A DNA stretch of 36,234 nucleotides from CAZIAK01 sp964537035 (GTDB lineage Bacteria; Planctomycetota; B15-G4). Location of the stretch: assembly GCA_964537035.1 (NCBI GenBank), contig CAZIAK010000043.1:1-36234 (forward strand), given 5' to 3'. This document shows, one piece after another, positions 17,136-25,100 of the stretch (its first letter is position 1; each line of letters starts with the position of its first letter). A model generated the notes under the pieces. It did no database searches, was not told the DNA's origin, and saw only the letters and a list, made by a program, of their open reading frames with translations. The translations under genes were made by a program, and so were the position numbers.

Positions 17136-17714
17136 ATGGGTCGTCTGCCAACGCTGGTCTTGCTGTTGTTCCTTTGCGGTTGCTCGGCAACCCGTCCGAC
17201 TCCCTGGCACGGCGAGCAGTGGGCCTCCACTGTGTTGCCCTCGCTAGCCGGCCCCTCGCTAGCCGTCGACGATGAGGGCGAAGAGGTTGAAGACGACGAC
17301 AGCGACTCCGTGCTGGGTACCGTGCTGCTGTACCTCCCCAATCGTTTCTTCGACGTGCTCGACATCGTCCGTGCGCGGGTGCGGGTAGGCCCCGGGGTGG
17401 GCTTCGATGTGCGCGCCACCCAGCTGGCTGACTTCTTCATCGGCAGCTACTGGAGCATCTACGTGGGGCTCCCCGGGCCCCGTGGCCGGGTGATCCCCGT
17501 GCTGCCCGCAGGCCTTGAGACACGGACCGGTCTCGAAGTCAGTGTGGTCGACGCCACGATCGAGGGTTTCAACGGGCCTGACTACGGTACTGGCGAGTTC
17601 GGCCTGGGCTTTCAGCTGCTCATCATCGGCGTGGACGTGGGCGTTGACCCACTCGAGATCGTCGACTTCGCCGTGGGACTGTTCACCTTCGACATCCAAG
17701 ACGACGACTTCTGA
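17136..17714 (+). CDS. Conserved-looking lipoprotein of unknown function
   Basis: A 192-residue lipoprotein. The signal LPTLVLLLFLCGC ends in a lipobox with lipidated C16. Residues about 45-57 are strongly acidic (DDEGEEVEDDDSDS). The rest alternates hydrophobic stretches with small residues: LLYLPNRFFDVLDIVRARVR, VGPGVGFDVRATQLADFF, GSYWSIYVGLPGPRG and a beta-like C-terminus ending in FDIQDDDF. The pattern of a short NRFFDVLDI helix followed by a glycine-rich beta barrel-like region resembles small envelope lipoproteins seen in planctomycetes and proteobacteria, but I cannot name the family. The ATG at 17136 is preceded by GGGAG. It is followed 35 bp later by the small Trp-rich peptide gene. 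Confidence 0.8.
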   Translation: MGRLPTLVLLLFLCGCSATRPTPWHGEQWASTVLPSLAGPSLAVDDEGEEVEDDDSDSVLGTVLLYLPNRFFDVLDIVRARVRVGPGVGFDVRATQLADFFIGSYWSIYVGLPGPRGRVIPVLPAGLETRTGLEVSVVDATIEGFNGPDYGTGEFGLGFQLLIIGVDVGVDPLEIVDFAVGLFTFDIQDDDF

Positions 17715-17740
17715 TGGGCTGCTGAGTCTTTGACCTCGCT

Positions 17741-17745
17741 GGAGG
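17741..17745 (+). promoter_or_regulatory. Ribosome binding site of the small Trp-rich peptide gene
   Basis: GGAGG sits four bases before a GTG codon and is among the best Shine-Dalgarno matches in the window. It supports calling the short reading frame at 17750 a gene. Confidence 0.6.
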
Positions 17746-17749
17746 GGGC

Positions 17750-17845
17750 GTGAGTGCAAAGAAGACGACCCTTCCGCAGTGGTGGCTGTGGGCGGCGTTC
17801 ATCTTCATCGCCGCCTTCGAGTGGCTGGGGTGGTGGATCTGGTAG
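17750..17845 (+). CDS. Small Trp-rich single-pass membrane peptide (31 aa)
   Basis: The 31-codon frame starts at GTG 17750, directly after a strong Shine-Dalgarno site, and ends in TAG. The product begins VSAKKTTLPQ (initiator Met in vivo), then has a hydrophobic helix WWLWAAFIFIAAFEWLGW and ends in WIW. Seven of 31 residues are Trp, four of them near the C-terminal membrane face. The short positive N-terminus (two Lys) predicts N-in topology. The frame lies 35 bp past the lipoprotein gene on the same strand and is probably co-transcribed with it. It may be a small membrane-protein partner; no family is recognised. The main doubt is its size, although the Shine-Dalgarno site and the clean helix argue against chance. 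Confidence 0.55.
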   Translation: MSAKKTTLPQWWLWAAFIFIAAFEWLGWWIW

Positions 17846-17896
17846 GCGCACTCCGACAGCTGAGTGGCCGCAGAATCAGTGGGCAGGCCCTCCCTC

Positions 17897-17934
17897 CGCT
17901 CAGTGCCTGGTCTCCTCGCTAGCAGCACTGAGCG
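17897..17934. repeat. 9-bp inverted repeat, possible terminator or operator
   Basis: CGCTCAGTG (17897-17905) and CACTGAGCG (17926-17934) are perfect inverted copies with a 20-base spacer. They lie in the gap between the small peptide gene and the ECF sigma operon. No T-run follows, so this could be a factor-binding operator or a weak terminator of the lipoprotein unit. Confidence 0.35.
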
Positions 17935-18002
17935 ATGGCTGCCGCCGTCCAGTGAGAACCGGGGGCTAACGTCCGGGGGATCGCTTTCTTTTTCAACTCA
18001 CG

Positions 18003-18031
18003 GGAACCCCAGAGCCTGTGGGTTGTATGAA
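18003..18031 (+). promoter_or_regulatory. Possible ECF-type promoter before the sigma/signal-peptidase operon
   Basis: GGAACC (18003-18008), 17 bases, then TATGAA (18026-18031) resembles an ECF promoter, whose -35 element typically contains GGAAC. It lies about 57 bases before the TTG start of the sigma gene and would allow autoregulation. A pyrimidine-rich tract CTTTCTTTTTC precedes it. This is a visual match only. Confidence 0.3.
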
Positions 18032-18088
18032 GAGGCAGCAGGACGGTTTGCCCGTCTTCATGAGCGCTCCCGCTGAGGCAGCAGACAC

Positions 18089-18646
18089 TTGCCCGATGAC
18101 GCTGCCGCCATCGCTCGCACACTCGCCGGAGAGCGGGAGGCGTTTCGAGGGCTGGTGCTGCGCTACCAGGGGCCGCTCTTTGGTTATGTGGGCAAGCTGC
18201 TCGGTCTGCCCAGTGAGGTCGAGGACATCGTCCAGGATGTCTTCTGCCTGGCCTACAGCCGGCTCGGTAGCTTTGACCCACGGCGGGGGCGTTTCTCGAC
18301 CTGGCTGTTCACCATCGCTCGCAACCGCTGCTTCAATCGCCTGACGGCCCGTCGCCGAGAGCCGACCGAGCCGCCGGCCCCGGGCGCCGAGGGGCTTGCG
18401 GCCAGCGACGGCCCCCTGGAGAGGGCTGCGTCGAAAGAACTGTTCGCCAGCCTTGACCAGGCCTTGGCCCGCGTGCCCGCCGAGCAGCGCTCTGCGTTCG
18501 TGCTGGCCGTTCTTGAGGGGCTGCCCCTGGCCGAGATCGCCCGTATCGAAGGTGTCCCCGTGGGCACGATCAAATCTCGGATCAGTCGGGCCCGAAGCCG
18601 GCTGCGAGCCAATGTGGGTGAGACGCTCAGGGAGAGCTTGCCATGA
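18089..18646 (+). CDS. ECF-type RNA polymerase sigma factor
   Basis: A 185-residue sigma-70 family ECF factor with regions 2 and 4 only. Region 2 is REAFRGLVLRYQGPLFGYVG, then EVEDIVQDVFCLAYSRLGSF and FSTWLFTIARNRCFNRL (the RNA-polymerase and -10 binding helices). After a Pro-rich linker (about residues 90-110), region 4 is RVPAEQRSAFVLAVLEGLPL, then AEIARIEGVPVGTIKSRISR (helix-turn-helix for the -35 element). The start is TTG at 18089: an in-frame TGA at 18074 closes the frame upstream and no ATG or GTG gives a full region 2. GAGG lies 9-12 bases before it. The stop overlaps the next ATG by four bases (ATGA), so it is translationally coupled to a small membrane protein and, through it, to signal peptidase I. 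Confidence 0.92.
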   Translation: MPDDAAAIARTLAGEREAFRGLVLRYQGPLFGYVGKLLGLPSEVEDIVQDVFCLAYSRLGSFDPRRGRFSTWLFTIARNRCFNRLTARRREPTEPPAPGAEGLAASDGPLERAASKELFASLDQALARVPAEQRSAFVLAVLEGLPLAEIARIEGVPVGTIKSRISRARSRLRANVGETLRESLP

Positions 18647-18897
18647 CTGCCAAGGACGGCTTCGAGAGCTGGGTCCACGCGCGCAGTGAGAGTGATGTGC
18701 CCCCGGGGTTCGCGGACCGGGTCATGGAGGCCCTGCCTGACGCCGTCTCCCAGCCAGCCGCTGCCCAGCCCGAGCTTGCACAGGGTTGGTGGCGCGCTGC
18801 AGCCATCCTCCTCGCCATGACCGTCGCCGCCGCCGTCCGCATCACGCCGATGGTGCAGCTGTTTCTGTCAGGCCAAGTCCGGGGAGTTCAGCCATGA
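18643..18897 (+). CDS. Small single-TM protein between sigma factor and signal peptidase, candidate anti-sigma
   Basis: An 84-residue protein. Residues 1-45 are polar and cytoplasmic (MTAKDGFESWVHARSESDVP, then PGFADRVMEALPDAV). A hydrophobic helix lies at about 49-68 (WWRAAAILLAMTVAAAV), and the short C-terminus continues to VRGVQP. It overlaps both neighbours by ATGA junctions, so all three proteins should be made together. Position right after an ECF sigma gene, small size and one transmembrane helix are the usual context of anti-sigma factors. The PPGFADRVMEAL segment is like the N-terminal stretch of many short planctomycete and proteobacterial anti-sigma-like proteins. I see no zinc-binding HxxxCxxC motif. 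The anti-sigma role is inference. Confidence 0.75.
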   Translation: MTAKDGFESWVHARSESDVPPGFADRVMEALPDAVSQPAAAQPELAQGWWRAAAILLAMTVAAAVRITPMVQLFLSGQVRGVQP

Positions 18898-19919
18898 GTC
18901 GTGCCGTGAGTGCAGCCCCAGAGAAGACCAATGCTTCCACAGCAGAGCAGCCCGTCCAGCTGATCTCGCCGCTGACCAGCGCGCTCTTGTCGTGCCTCTG
19001 TTCTGGCCTGGGTCAGATGCACTGCGGGCGTATGCAGCGGGGGCTGGCTCTGTTCGTGGTGTCACTGCTGTTTCTGCCGGTGACCATGGCACTGTCGGGT
19101 CAGCCTCCGTCCGCTGGGCGCCTGGCGCTGCTGCTGTGCACCGCCTGCGCGGTATTGCTGGTCATGGTCGGTGCGGTGATCGATGCCTGGCGGTGCGCGC
19201 GGATCAGTGCACGCCGCACGCCTCTGTCGCCGCTCCTGTCCCTGGCCTTGGTGGTGGTGGGGCTGGCGTTTCCCTACGGCTCTTTCAGCTGGTTGCGCAG
19301 CCACGCCTTCGAGGCCTTTCGCTACGTTGAGAGCTCCATGATGCCCACCCTCGTCGATGGCGATCGGCTGCTGGTCAATCACGCCACGCTGCTGAATCGG
19401 CCCTTGCAGAGAGGTGATCTGGTGGCCTTTGCCAGCCCCACGACGGCGGGCCAGACCTGGATCAAGCGTGTCGTGGGCCTGCCCGGCGATCGGGTGTCCG
19501 TTCAAGATGGACAGCTGCTCTTGAATCAGGTGTCTCTCACCGACGCCGCGGTCCAGGCCAGGGCCGGCTTTGGTCCCGGCGAGGCGGCAGAGTGGGGGAC
19601 GCAGCGCGCCGTGGAGCACACCGCAGGTCACAGCTACCCGGTGCTGCTCAACGACGGTCCTGGGCCGGCCGACTACCCAGAATCTGTGGTGCCCCCCGGG
19701 ACGGTCTTCGTGCTCGGCGACAATCGCAACCGCTCGTTGGACAGCCGGCACTTCGGCGTCGTCCCTCGCGAGCTGCTGGTGGGTATCGCCGAGTACCTGT
19801 TCTACCCCGAGAGCCACTGGAGCCGGTGGGGCGTTGTCGGGCCCCAGGGCCCGTTACCCCAGGAGAGCCTGGAGATGTTTCTGGATCGCCGTCACCGGGA
19901 GGCTGGCGGCGTTCGCTGA
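18894..19919 (+). CDS. lepB: Signal peptidase I (S26 family) with N-terminal membrane domain
   Basis: A 341-residue membrane peptidase removing signal peptides from exported proteins, with its active site outside the cytoplasmic membrane. Residues about 25-95 hold two or three membrane segments beginning LTSALLSCLCSGLGQMHCGR; this SGLGQ/GR pattern resembles small TM2-like domains and is extra to the S26 fold. A further membrane helix lies at about 111-132. The catalytic serine is S148 in ESSMMPTLVDGDRLLV and the general-base lysine is K191 in TWIKRVVGLPGD. Box E is VLGDNRNRSLDSRHFG. Both catalytic residues are present, so activity is expected. The ATG at 18894 overlaps the stop of the small TM gene. 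Coupling of a signal peptidase to an ECF sigma factor is unusual. Confidence 0.92.
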   Translation: MSRAVSAAPEKTNASTAEQPVQLISPLTSALLSCLCSGLGQMHCGRMQRGLALFVVSLLFLPVTMALSGQPPSAGRLALLLCTACAVLLVMVGAVIDAWRCARISARRTPLSPLLSLALVVVGLAFPYGSFSWLRSHAFEAFRYVESSMMPTLVDGDRLLVNHATLLNRPLQRGDLVAFASPTTAGQTWIKRVVGLPGDRVSVQDGQLLLNQVSLTDAAVQARAGFGPGEAAEWGTQRAVEHTAGHSYPVLLNDGPGPADYPESVVPPGTVFVLGDNRNRSLDSRHFGVVPRELLVGIAEYLFYPESHWSRWGVVGPQGPLPQESLEMFLDRRHREAGGVR

Positions 19920-19957
19920 GGCCGCGGCAGGAGAGACCACGTCGTCAGGCGAGCCGC

Positions 19958-21340
19958 TCAGGGCAGGGCGCGCAGGAAGACGTCTCGGGCACCGTTGTCA
20001 TCGGCCAACACCAGGTCGGACGCAGAGCTGCCGAAGAGCAGCCAGCGACCGTCCGCCGAGAGAGTTGCGCTGTCGCTGTTGGCGTTGCCCGCTGAGTTGT
20101 CTGCGGCAAGGCTGTACATCCGTGTCGCGCCGCCGAGAAGATCGTGGACGAAGATGTCAGCGGCCCCGTTGCTGTCGTCCAGCACGAGATCGGCAGCGCC
20201 GCTGGTGAAGGCGATCAGTGATCCATCGGCCGAGAGGCTGGGCAGCACGCTGGCTCCGCTCGCTTCACTGCCGTCGGTTGCCACGCTGACCCGCGAAGTG
20301 ATGCCTGTCAGGTGGTCGTGGACGAAGACATCGCTGACCCAGTTGAGGTCGGGGGACTCGGCCAGGTTGTAGGCCTCGCTGGCGAAGGCCACCAGGCGGC
20401 CATCGGCTGAAATGGAGGGGCGCGTGTCAGAGTTGCCCCACGCGTGCTCGCCCAATGAGTTCTTGCTGGCGTGCCACGTCTCTCCGCTCAAGGTGTCATG
20501 CACGAAGATGTAGTGGTAGACGCTCAAGGGCTCGCTGACCAGGTTGTTGGCTCGCGACGAGTACGCCACAAACTGCCCATCTGCCGACAGATCGGGGCTA
20601 TGGCTGAGCCCTATTCCCCCAGCGCCTGACGCATCTTCGCTCACTCGAACAGTGATGCCCGTTGCCAGCTCATGAAGAAACACGTCCTGCTGACCGTTCA
20701 GATCAGTGACAACCAGATTGTCAGCCCAGCTGGAGAAGGCGACGTACCGACCGTCCGCTGAGAGGGACGCCTCTGCGCTGGCCGCATTGCCGGCCGCCCC
20801 CGCAGTGCTTCTGCTGACGAGCGATACCACGTCGGTGACGCGGTCATAGACGAAGACGTCGAGAGTGCCTGGCGCATCACCGGACACCAGGTTGCTGGCC
20901 CAGCTGTCAAAGGCCACGTATCGGCCATCAGCAGAGATGTCGACGGCGCCGCCTGAGGGGGCATCGGCTGGATTGCCCTGCAGATCATGGGAGGCCAGGA
21001 GCACCTCTCCCGTGGTCAGGTTGCGCAGGAACACGTCCCGCAGGCCACTGCCGTCGTTGCCGACCATGTTGCTGGCAAGACTGGAGAAGGCCAGCCAGGC
21101 TCCGTCGTCCGAGAGCGCGGCGGCGTCCGTTGAACCCAGGGCCTCTTGGTTGCCCTGGCCCAGATTGACCCGCAGAACAGACGGGGTGGGAGGCTTGGTT
21201 AGGCGAAGCGTCTGGCCAGTGGCCGTGCTCGACTGCCTTGGACCTCCGGGGACCTGCTGGGCCATCAGCGTTGGCTCAACGCCCGAGATCAGTGTGAGCC
21301 AGAGAGCCAGAACGGGCAGCGGAACTATCGACGGCTTCAT
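19958..21340 (-). CDS. Secreted PD40/TolB-like beta-propeller protein
   Basis: A 460-residue exported protein. The signal peptide is at residues 1-28 (VLALWLTLISGVEP, cleavage near LMAQQ). After a short linker come seven TolB/PD40-type repeats with the core ADGRYVAFSS: LSDDGAWLAFSS, ISADGRYVAFDS, LSADGRYVAFSS, LSADGQFVAYSS, ISADGRLVAFAS, LSADGSLIAFTS and LSADGRWLLFGS. Each is followed by a DVFxxDxxTG turn, so a closed seven-blade propeller is likely. No catalytic domain is attached. The ATG at 21340 has a strong AAGGAG four bases upstream. It follows the ECF sigma gene by 85 bp on the same strand and may belong to its regulon. The ligand is unknown. Confidence 0.88.
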   Translation of the reverse strand: MKPSIVPLPVLALWLTLISGVEPTLMAQQVPGGPRQSSTATGQTLRLTKPPTPSVLRVNLGQGNQEALGSTDAAALSDDGAWLAFSSLASNMVGNDGSGLRDVFLRNLTTGEVLLASHDLQGNPADAPSGGAVDISADGRYVAFDSWASNLVSGDAPGTLDVFVYDRVTDVVSLVSRSTAGAAGNAASAEASLSADGRYVAFSSWADNLVVTDLNGQQDVFLHELATGITVRVSEDASGAGGIGLSHSPDLSADGQFVAYSSRANNLVSEPLSVYHYIFVHDTLSGETWHASKNSLGEHAWGNSDTRPSISADGRLVAFASEAYNLAESPDLNWVSDVFVHDHLTGITSRVSVATDGSEASGASVLPSLSADGSLIAFTSGAADLVLDDSNGAADIFVHDLLGGATRMYSLAADNSAGNANSDSATLSADGRWLLFGSSASDLVLADDNGARDVFLRALP

Positions 21341-21344
21341 GGCG

Positions 21345-21350
21345 CTCCTT
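21345..21350 (-). promoter_or_regulatory. Ribosome binding site of the PD40 protein gene
   Basis: AAGGAG (minus strand) four bases before the ATG at 21340 fixes that start, which also opens a signal peptide. Confidence 0.65.
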
Positions 21351-21425
21351 TGGGTGGGCGGGGAGGTAGGCGCCGAGTTGACGCACCTCTTGCTCAGAGA
21401 CCAGCGTCGCGACGAGAGCGATGTT

Positions 21426-22088
21426 TCACGGGTTTCCCGAGTTTTCTTGCGAAGGCTGATCTGGGTGCTTGTCTTCCAGGAGGTTGGCCAATCTGGCGAG
21501 GGCTCGGGAGAGCAGTGTGCGGCTGGCTGCCTCCGAGCGGCCCATGATCTGAGCGACCTGCCTGTGGCTCAGTCCTTGTACGCGCGCCAGCACGATGACC
21601 CGTCGCGCATCGGGGGCGAGACGGGCAAAGGCCGCTTCAGCCCGGGTCAGGTCTTCGCGAGCTACAGCGTGTCGGCTGGGAGTCGCAAACGAGCGTAGCT
21701 GGTTGCTCAGAGGCTCTCCCGGTTGGTGCTCCTGGGCGAGCAGCGACGTGACCGCACCAGCTTCCTTCTCGTGGCTGCGTCGGGCCCGGTTCCAGTAGCG
21801 ACCCCGGTCGCGAATCTTGTTCTCGGCCTGCCGTAGAAGCCAATTCCTGAAGCTGTCGGGGCCGCGGTATTCAAAACGGTCAAGTCCCTCGAGCGCCTCG
21901 CGGCAGACCGACTGCACCAGATCGAGACTCGACTCCCGGCCTCGCAACTGACGGCCCAATCGCAAGCGGACGAAGGCGCGCAAGCCGGTCATGTGCCGCT
22001 CCATCAGATCACCCCGAGCCTGGGGGTCACCGGATACGGCGCTCTGGACAAGAACCTTCAGCGATCGATCTTGGCGGCGTGGCGACAT
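21426..22088 (-). CDS. ECF-type sigma factor divergent from a Ser/Thr kinase
   Basis: A 220-residue sigma-70 family factor (ATG at 22088; an ATG three codons earlier is possible). Region 2: LMERHMTGLRAFVRLRLGRQ, then SSLDLVQSVCREALEGLDRF and SFRNWLLRQAENKIRDRGRY. Region 4: RLAPDARRVIVLARVQGLSH, then RQVAQIMGRSEAASRTLLSR. The insertion between the two regions is long. ECF factors next to Ser/Thr kinases are a known planctomycete theme (the STK-associated ECF groups), and here the kinase starts 58 bp away in the opposite direction. No anti-sigma gene is adjacent, so control through the kinase, by phosphorylation or interaction, is a reasonable inference. The PD40 protein gene follows downstream. 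Confidence 0.9.
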   Translation of the reverse strand: MSPRRQDRSLKVLVQSAVSGDPQARGDLMERHMTGLRAFVRLRLGRQLRGRESSLDLVQSVCREALEGLDRFEYRGPDSFRNWLLRQAENKIRDRGRYWNRARRSHEKEAGAVTSLLAQEHQPGEPLSNQLRSFATPSRHAVAREDLTRAEAAFARLAPDARRVIVLARVQGLSHRQVAQIMGRSEAASRTLLSRALARLANLLEDKHPDQPSQENSGNP

Positions 22089-22134
22089 GGCGAGCATCCT
22101 ACCCTGCTTCAGCGAGTGCTGTACGATGAGCCGC

Positions 22135-22140
22135 GGAGGA
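22135..22140 (+). promoter_or_regulatory. Ribosome binding site deciding the kinase start
   Basis: GGAGGA lies six bases before the ATG at 22147. The other in-frame ATG, at 22126, lies upstream of this site, so 22147 is the preferred start. Confidence 0.7.
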
Positions 22141-22146
22141 CCACAC

Positions 22147-25100
22147 ATGTCCAGGGCGTCGGCGGACGACGGTGATCGTTCGCAAGACAGAGCAACAGAC
22201 GACGATCGCTTCGAAGAGCTGCTGGCAGAGTGTATCGACGCTTGGCCCCTGGACGGGGGCGCAGCGGTCTTCCAGGCAGAGCCCGCTCTTGCGCCGCGCT
22301 TGCGTGAACGGCTTGAGGCTCTGCACCAGCTCGGCTTGCTGAGCGAACAAGCGCCGCCCAGGGCCATCGGGCCTTACCGAATCCTGACCCTCTTGGGACA
22401 AGGAGGGATGAGTGTGGTGTATCTGGCCTGGGATGCCGAGCACCAGCGACACGTGGCGCTCAAGGCCAGCAACGTCCCACTCGGGGTGGACGATCGATTG
22501 CGCGCTCGTTTTCGCCAGGAGATCGCGGCTGTCACTGCACTCGATCATCCAGCCATCGTGCCCTTGTTCGGCGTGGGTGAATCGGAAGGCAGGCCCTACT
22601 TCACGATGGAGTACGTGCCCGGGGCGACGCTGGCCCAGATCGTCGACATGGTCAGGGAGTTGGCGCTGAGCCCCATGGAGGTGGATGGTGCGACGGTCGC
22701 GGTGGTGATCCGAGAGACCGCGGAGCAGGTGCTGGACGGAGGGGTGGAGTCGACGCCAGAGGGATCTCTGCCACCCACCTGGATCGAAGCCGTCACCCGT
22801 TGGACGCTCGAGGTGGCCGAGGCCTTGGCCCACGCTCATTCGCGCCGCATCGTGCATCGAGATGTGAAGCCCTCCAACATCATGGTCTCGCTCTCCGGGC
22901 GTGCCCGTCTCTTTGACCTGGGGCTGGCGAGGTTGGCCGATGCACCAGGGCTGACCCAATCGGGCGACTTCACAGGGACGCCGTACTACGTCTCTCCCGA
23001 ACAGCTGAGCGGAAATCCCAACGATGTGGATCAGCGCACAGATGTCTTCTCACTGGGCGTCACGCTCTATGAGTTGCTGACGTTTCGCCGCCCGTTTGAT
23101 GGGCTGTCTACAGCTCAGGTCTTCCGGCAGGTTCTCGACAGAGACCCCGTGCCGTTGCGGCGCCATGTGCCCGGGTTGCCAGCTGATCTGGAAACGATCT
23201 GCCTGGCTGCTCTGGAGAAAGACCCGACCGTTCGCTATCAGAGCGCGGAAGAACTGGCGGCCGACCTGCGACGCTTTCTCGAGTTCAGGCCGGTGCGCGC
23301 GAGGCCAGTGGGGCTGGCTCGCCGAGGCATCCGTTACATGCGTCGCAGCCCGGCGCGGGCCACCGCCATCCTGCTCGGTCTTCTGGTCGTTCTTGGCCTA
23401 CCGACCGGTCTGCTCTGGGCCAATCGGGCCATCGCTGACGAGCGTGATCTGGCTGAGGCCAGTGCAAACGACGCGGCGTTTCAGGCCGAACTCAGCGCGC
23501 GGGTCACGGACTATCTCGTGGAACTCTTCCACCTGACGCCCCTTGAATCGGAACGAGCCGAGACCGTGACGGCGCGAGAGATCTTGGATCGAGGCGCTGC
23601 GTCCATCCCCACGGGCTTCGAAGATCAACCGTTGCATCGGGCCGTGCTCATGCGCGCCAGCGGTCGGATCTACCGCAACATGGGCCAGTATGGGCAGGCC
23701 CTGCCACTGCTGGACAGGGCCTACGCCATCTATCAGCGCGAGCGGGGCGTGGATGACCTGGAAACACTGACGCTGTTGACTGAACTCGCAGATGTCCACC
23801 GGCAGGTCGGGGATGTGCGAGCCAGCCAGGCCCTCTGTCTACGCAGCCTGGAAGGGTTCGAGCGCGCAGGGCTGAGCCACCATGACGACGCCGCCCGGTG
23901 CCGCATGACCCTGGCAGCGGTGTCGGCCGATCTGGGCCAGCATGCCCTGGCCCGAGAGACACTGCAGACGGCGTTGGACCATCGACTCGATCTGGACGAT
24001 GGCGACTCGCTGATTCTGGCCGAGTTGACCGAGCAGCTCGGTGCGCTGTGGGTCCTGGTGGGAGACCACGAGAGGGCCAGGGATCAGCTGGAGCGCTCGC
24101 TCTCACTGCGCCGCGCCGCCTGGGTGCCTGACTCTCTCGCGATCGCCCGGCTCTTGGAGCAACTGGTCCCCGTCTACACTGGCTTGCACGACCTGACGCG
24201 TGCGGGAGCTCTCGCCACCGAAGCCGAGGCTCTGCACTTGAGTCTCTCGCGGCAACGTTCGTTGCTGACTCGGGTGCAGGGGACGGAGGCCGCTCGGTCC
24301 ACAGTTTCTGGGCTGTCGGGGCAGTTCGTCCAGGGACCTTTCGTTCTACGTTCTGCGGGGCACGAGGCCTTCGAGGACAGCTTTCAGGTGGGTATCACGG
24401 CGTTGCAATCGGGAGACCATGAACTCGCCGTTCAGGCCTTTGAGCGGTGCCTCGTCCTGGAGCCTCGGGATGCCGTGTGTGCCTACAACCTGGCCTGTAG
24501 CCACGCTCTGGCGGGGCAGCGTGAGCCCGCATTGCGGTGGATCGATCAGGCCATCGCCTTTGGCTTTGGCTTTCTGGTCGACGGGGCAGACGTCTTGAAG
24601 AAAGACCCTGACCTGGAGCTGCTGCGTGGTCATCCCAGCTGGCAGGCGAGCCTGCAACGAATGGAGGCGGGTCGGGCTGTGGCGGAACGCTATGCGTCAG
24701 AGCCCGGCCTGTATGTACCGGCGGGCTTGCACGGCCAGGATCGCTGGCCTCTCTTGGTCGTCTTGCATGAGAGCGGTGCGACGAAAGACAGCGTGTTGCA
24801 CGGGCCCTGGCGCCGGGTGGCCGACTCACTGGGCCTGGTCTTGCTGGCACCGTCCGCGCAGCTCCCTGAAAACGAGCAGGTGGAGGACGGCATGCTCTGG
24901 TTCCGCGACGCCGAGGAGTTTCTTGCGAAACCCTGGGCCTACGAGTCGTCGGTGATCGAGAGCATTCGTAGCTTCTGCAACGAGAATCCGGTGGACAGGA
25001 CAAAGGTCTTCATTGCCGGTGAGGGCATGGGGGCGTTGATGGCTGCTGACCTGGCCCTGACCGCCCCCGGACTGTTCTTGGGCCTGCTCGTGGTGAACGG

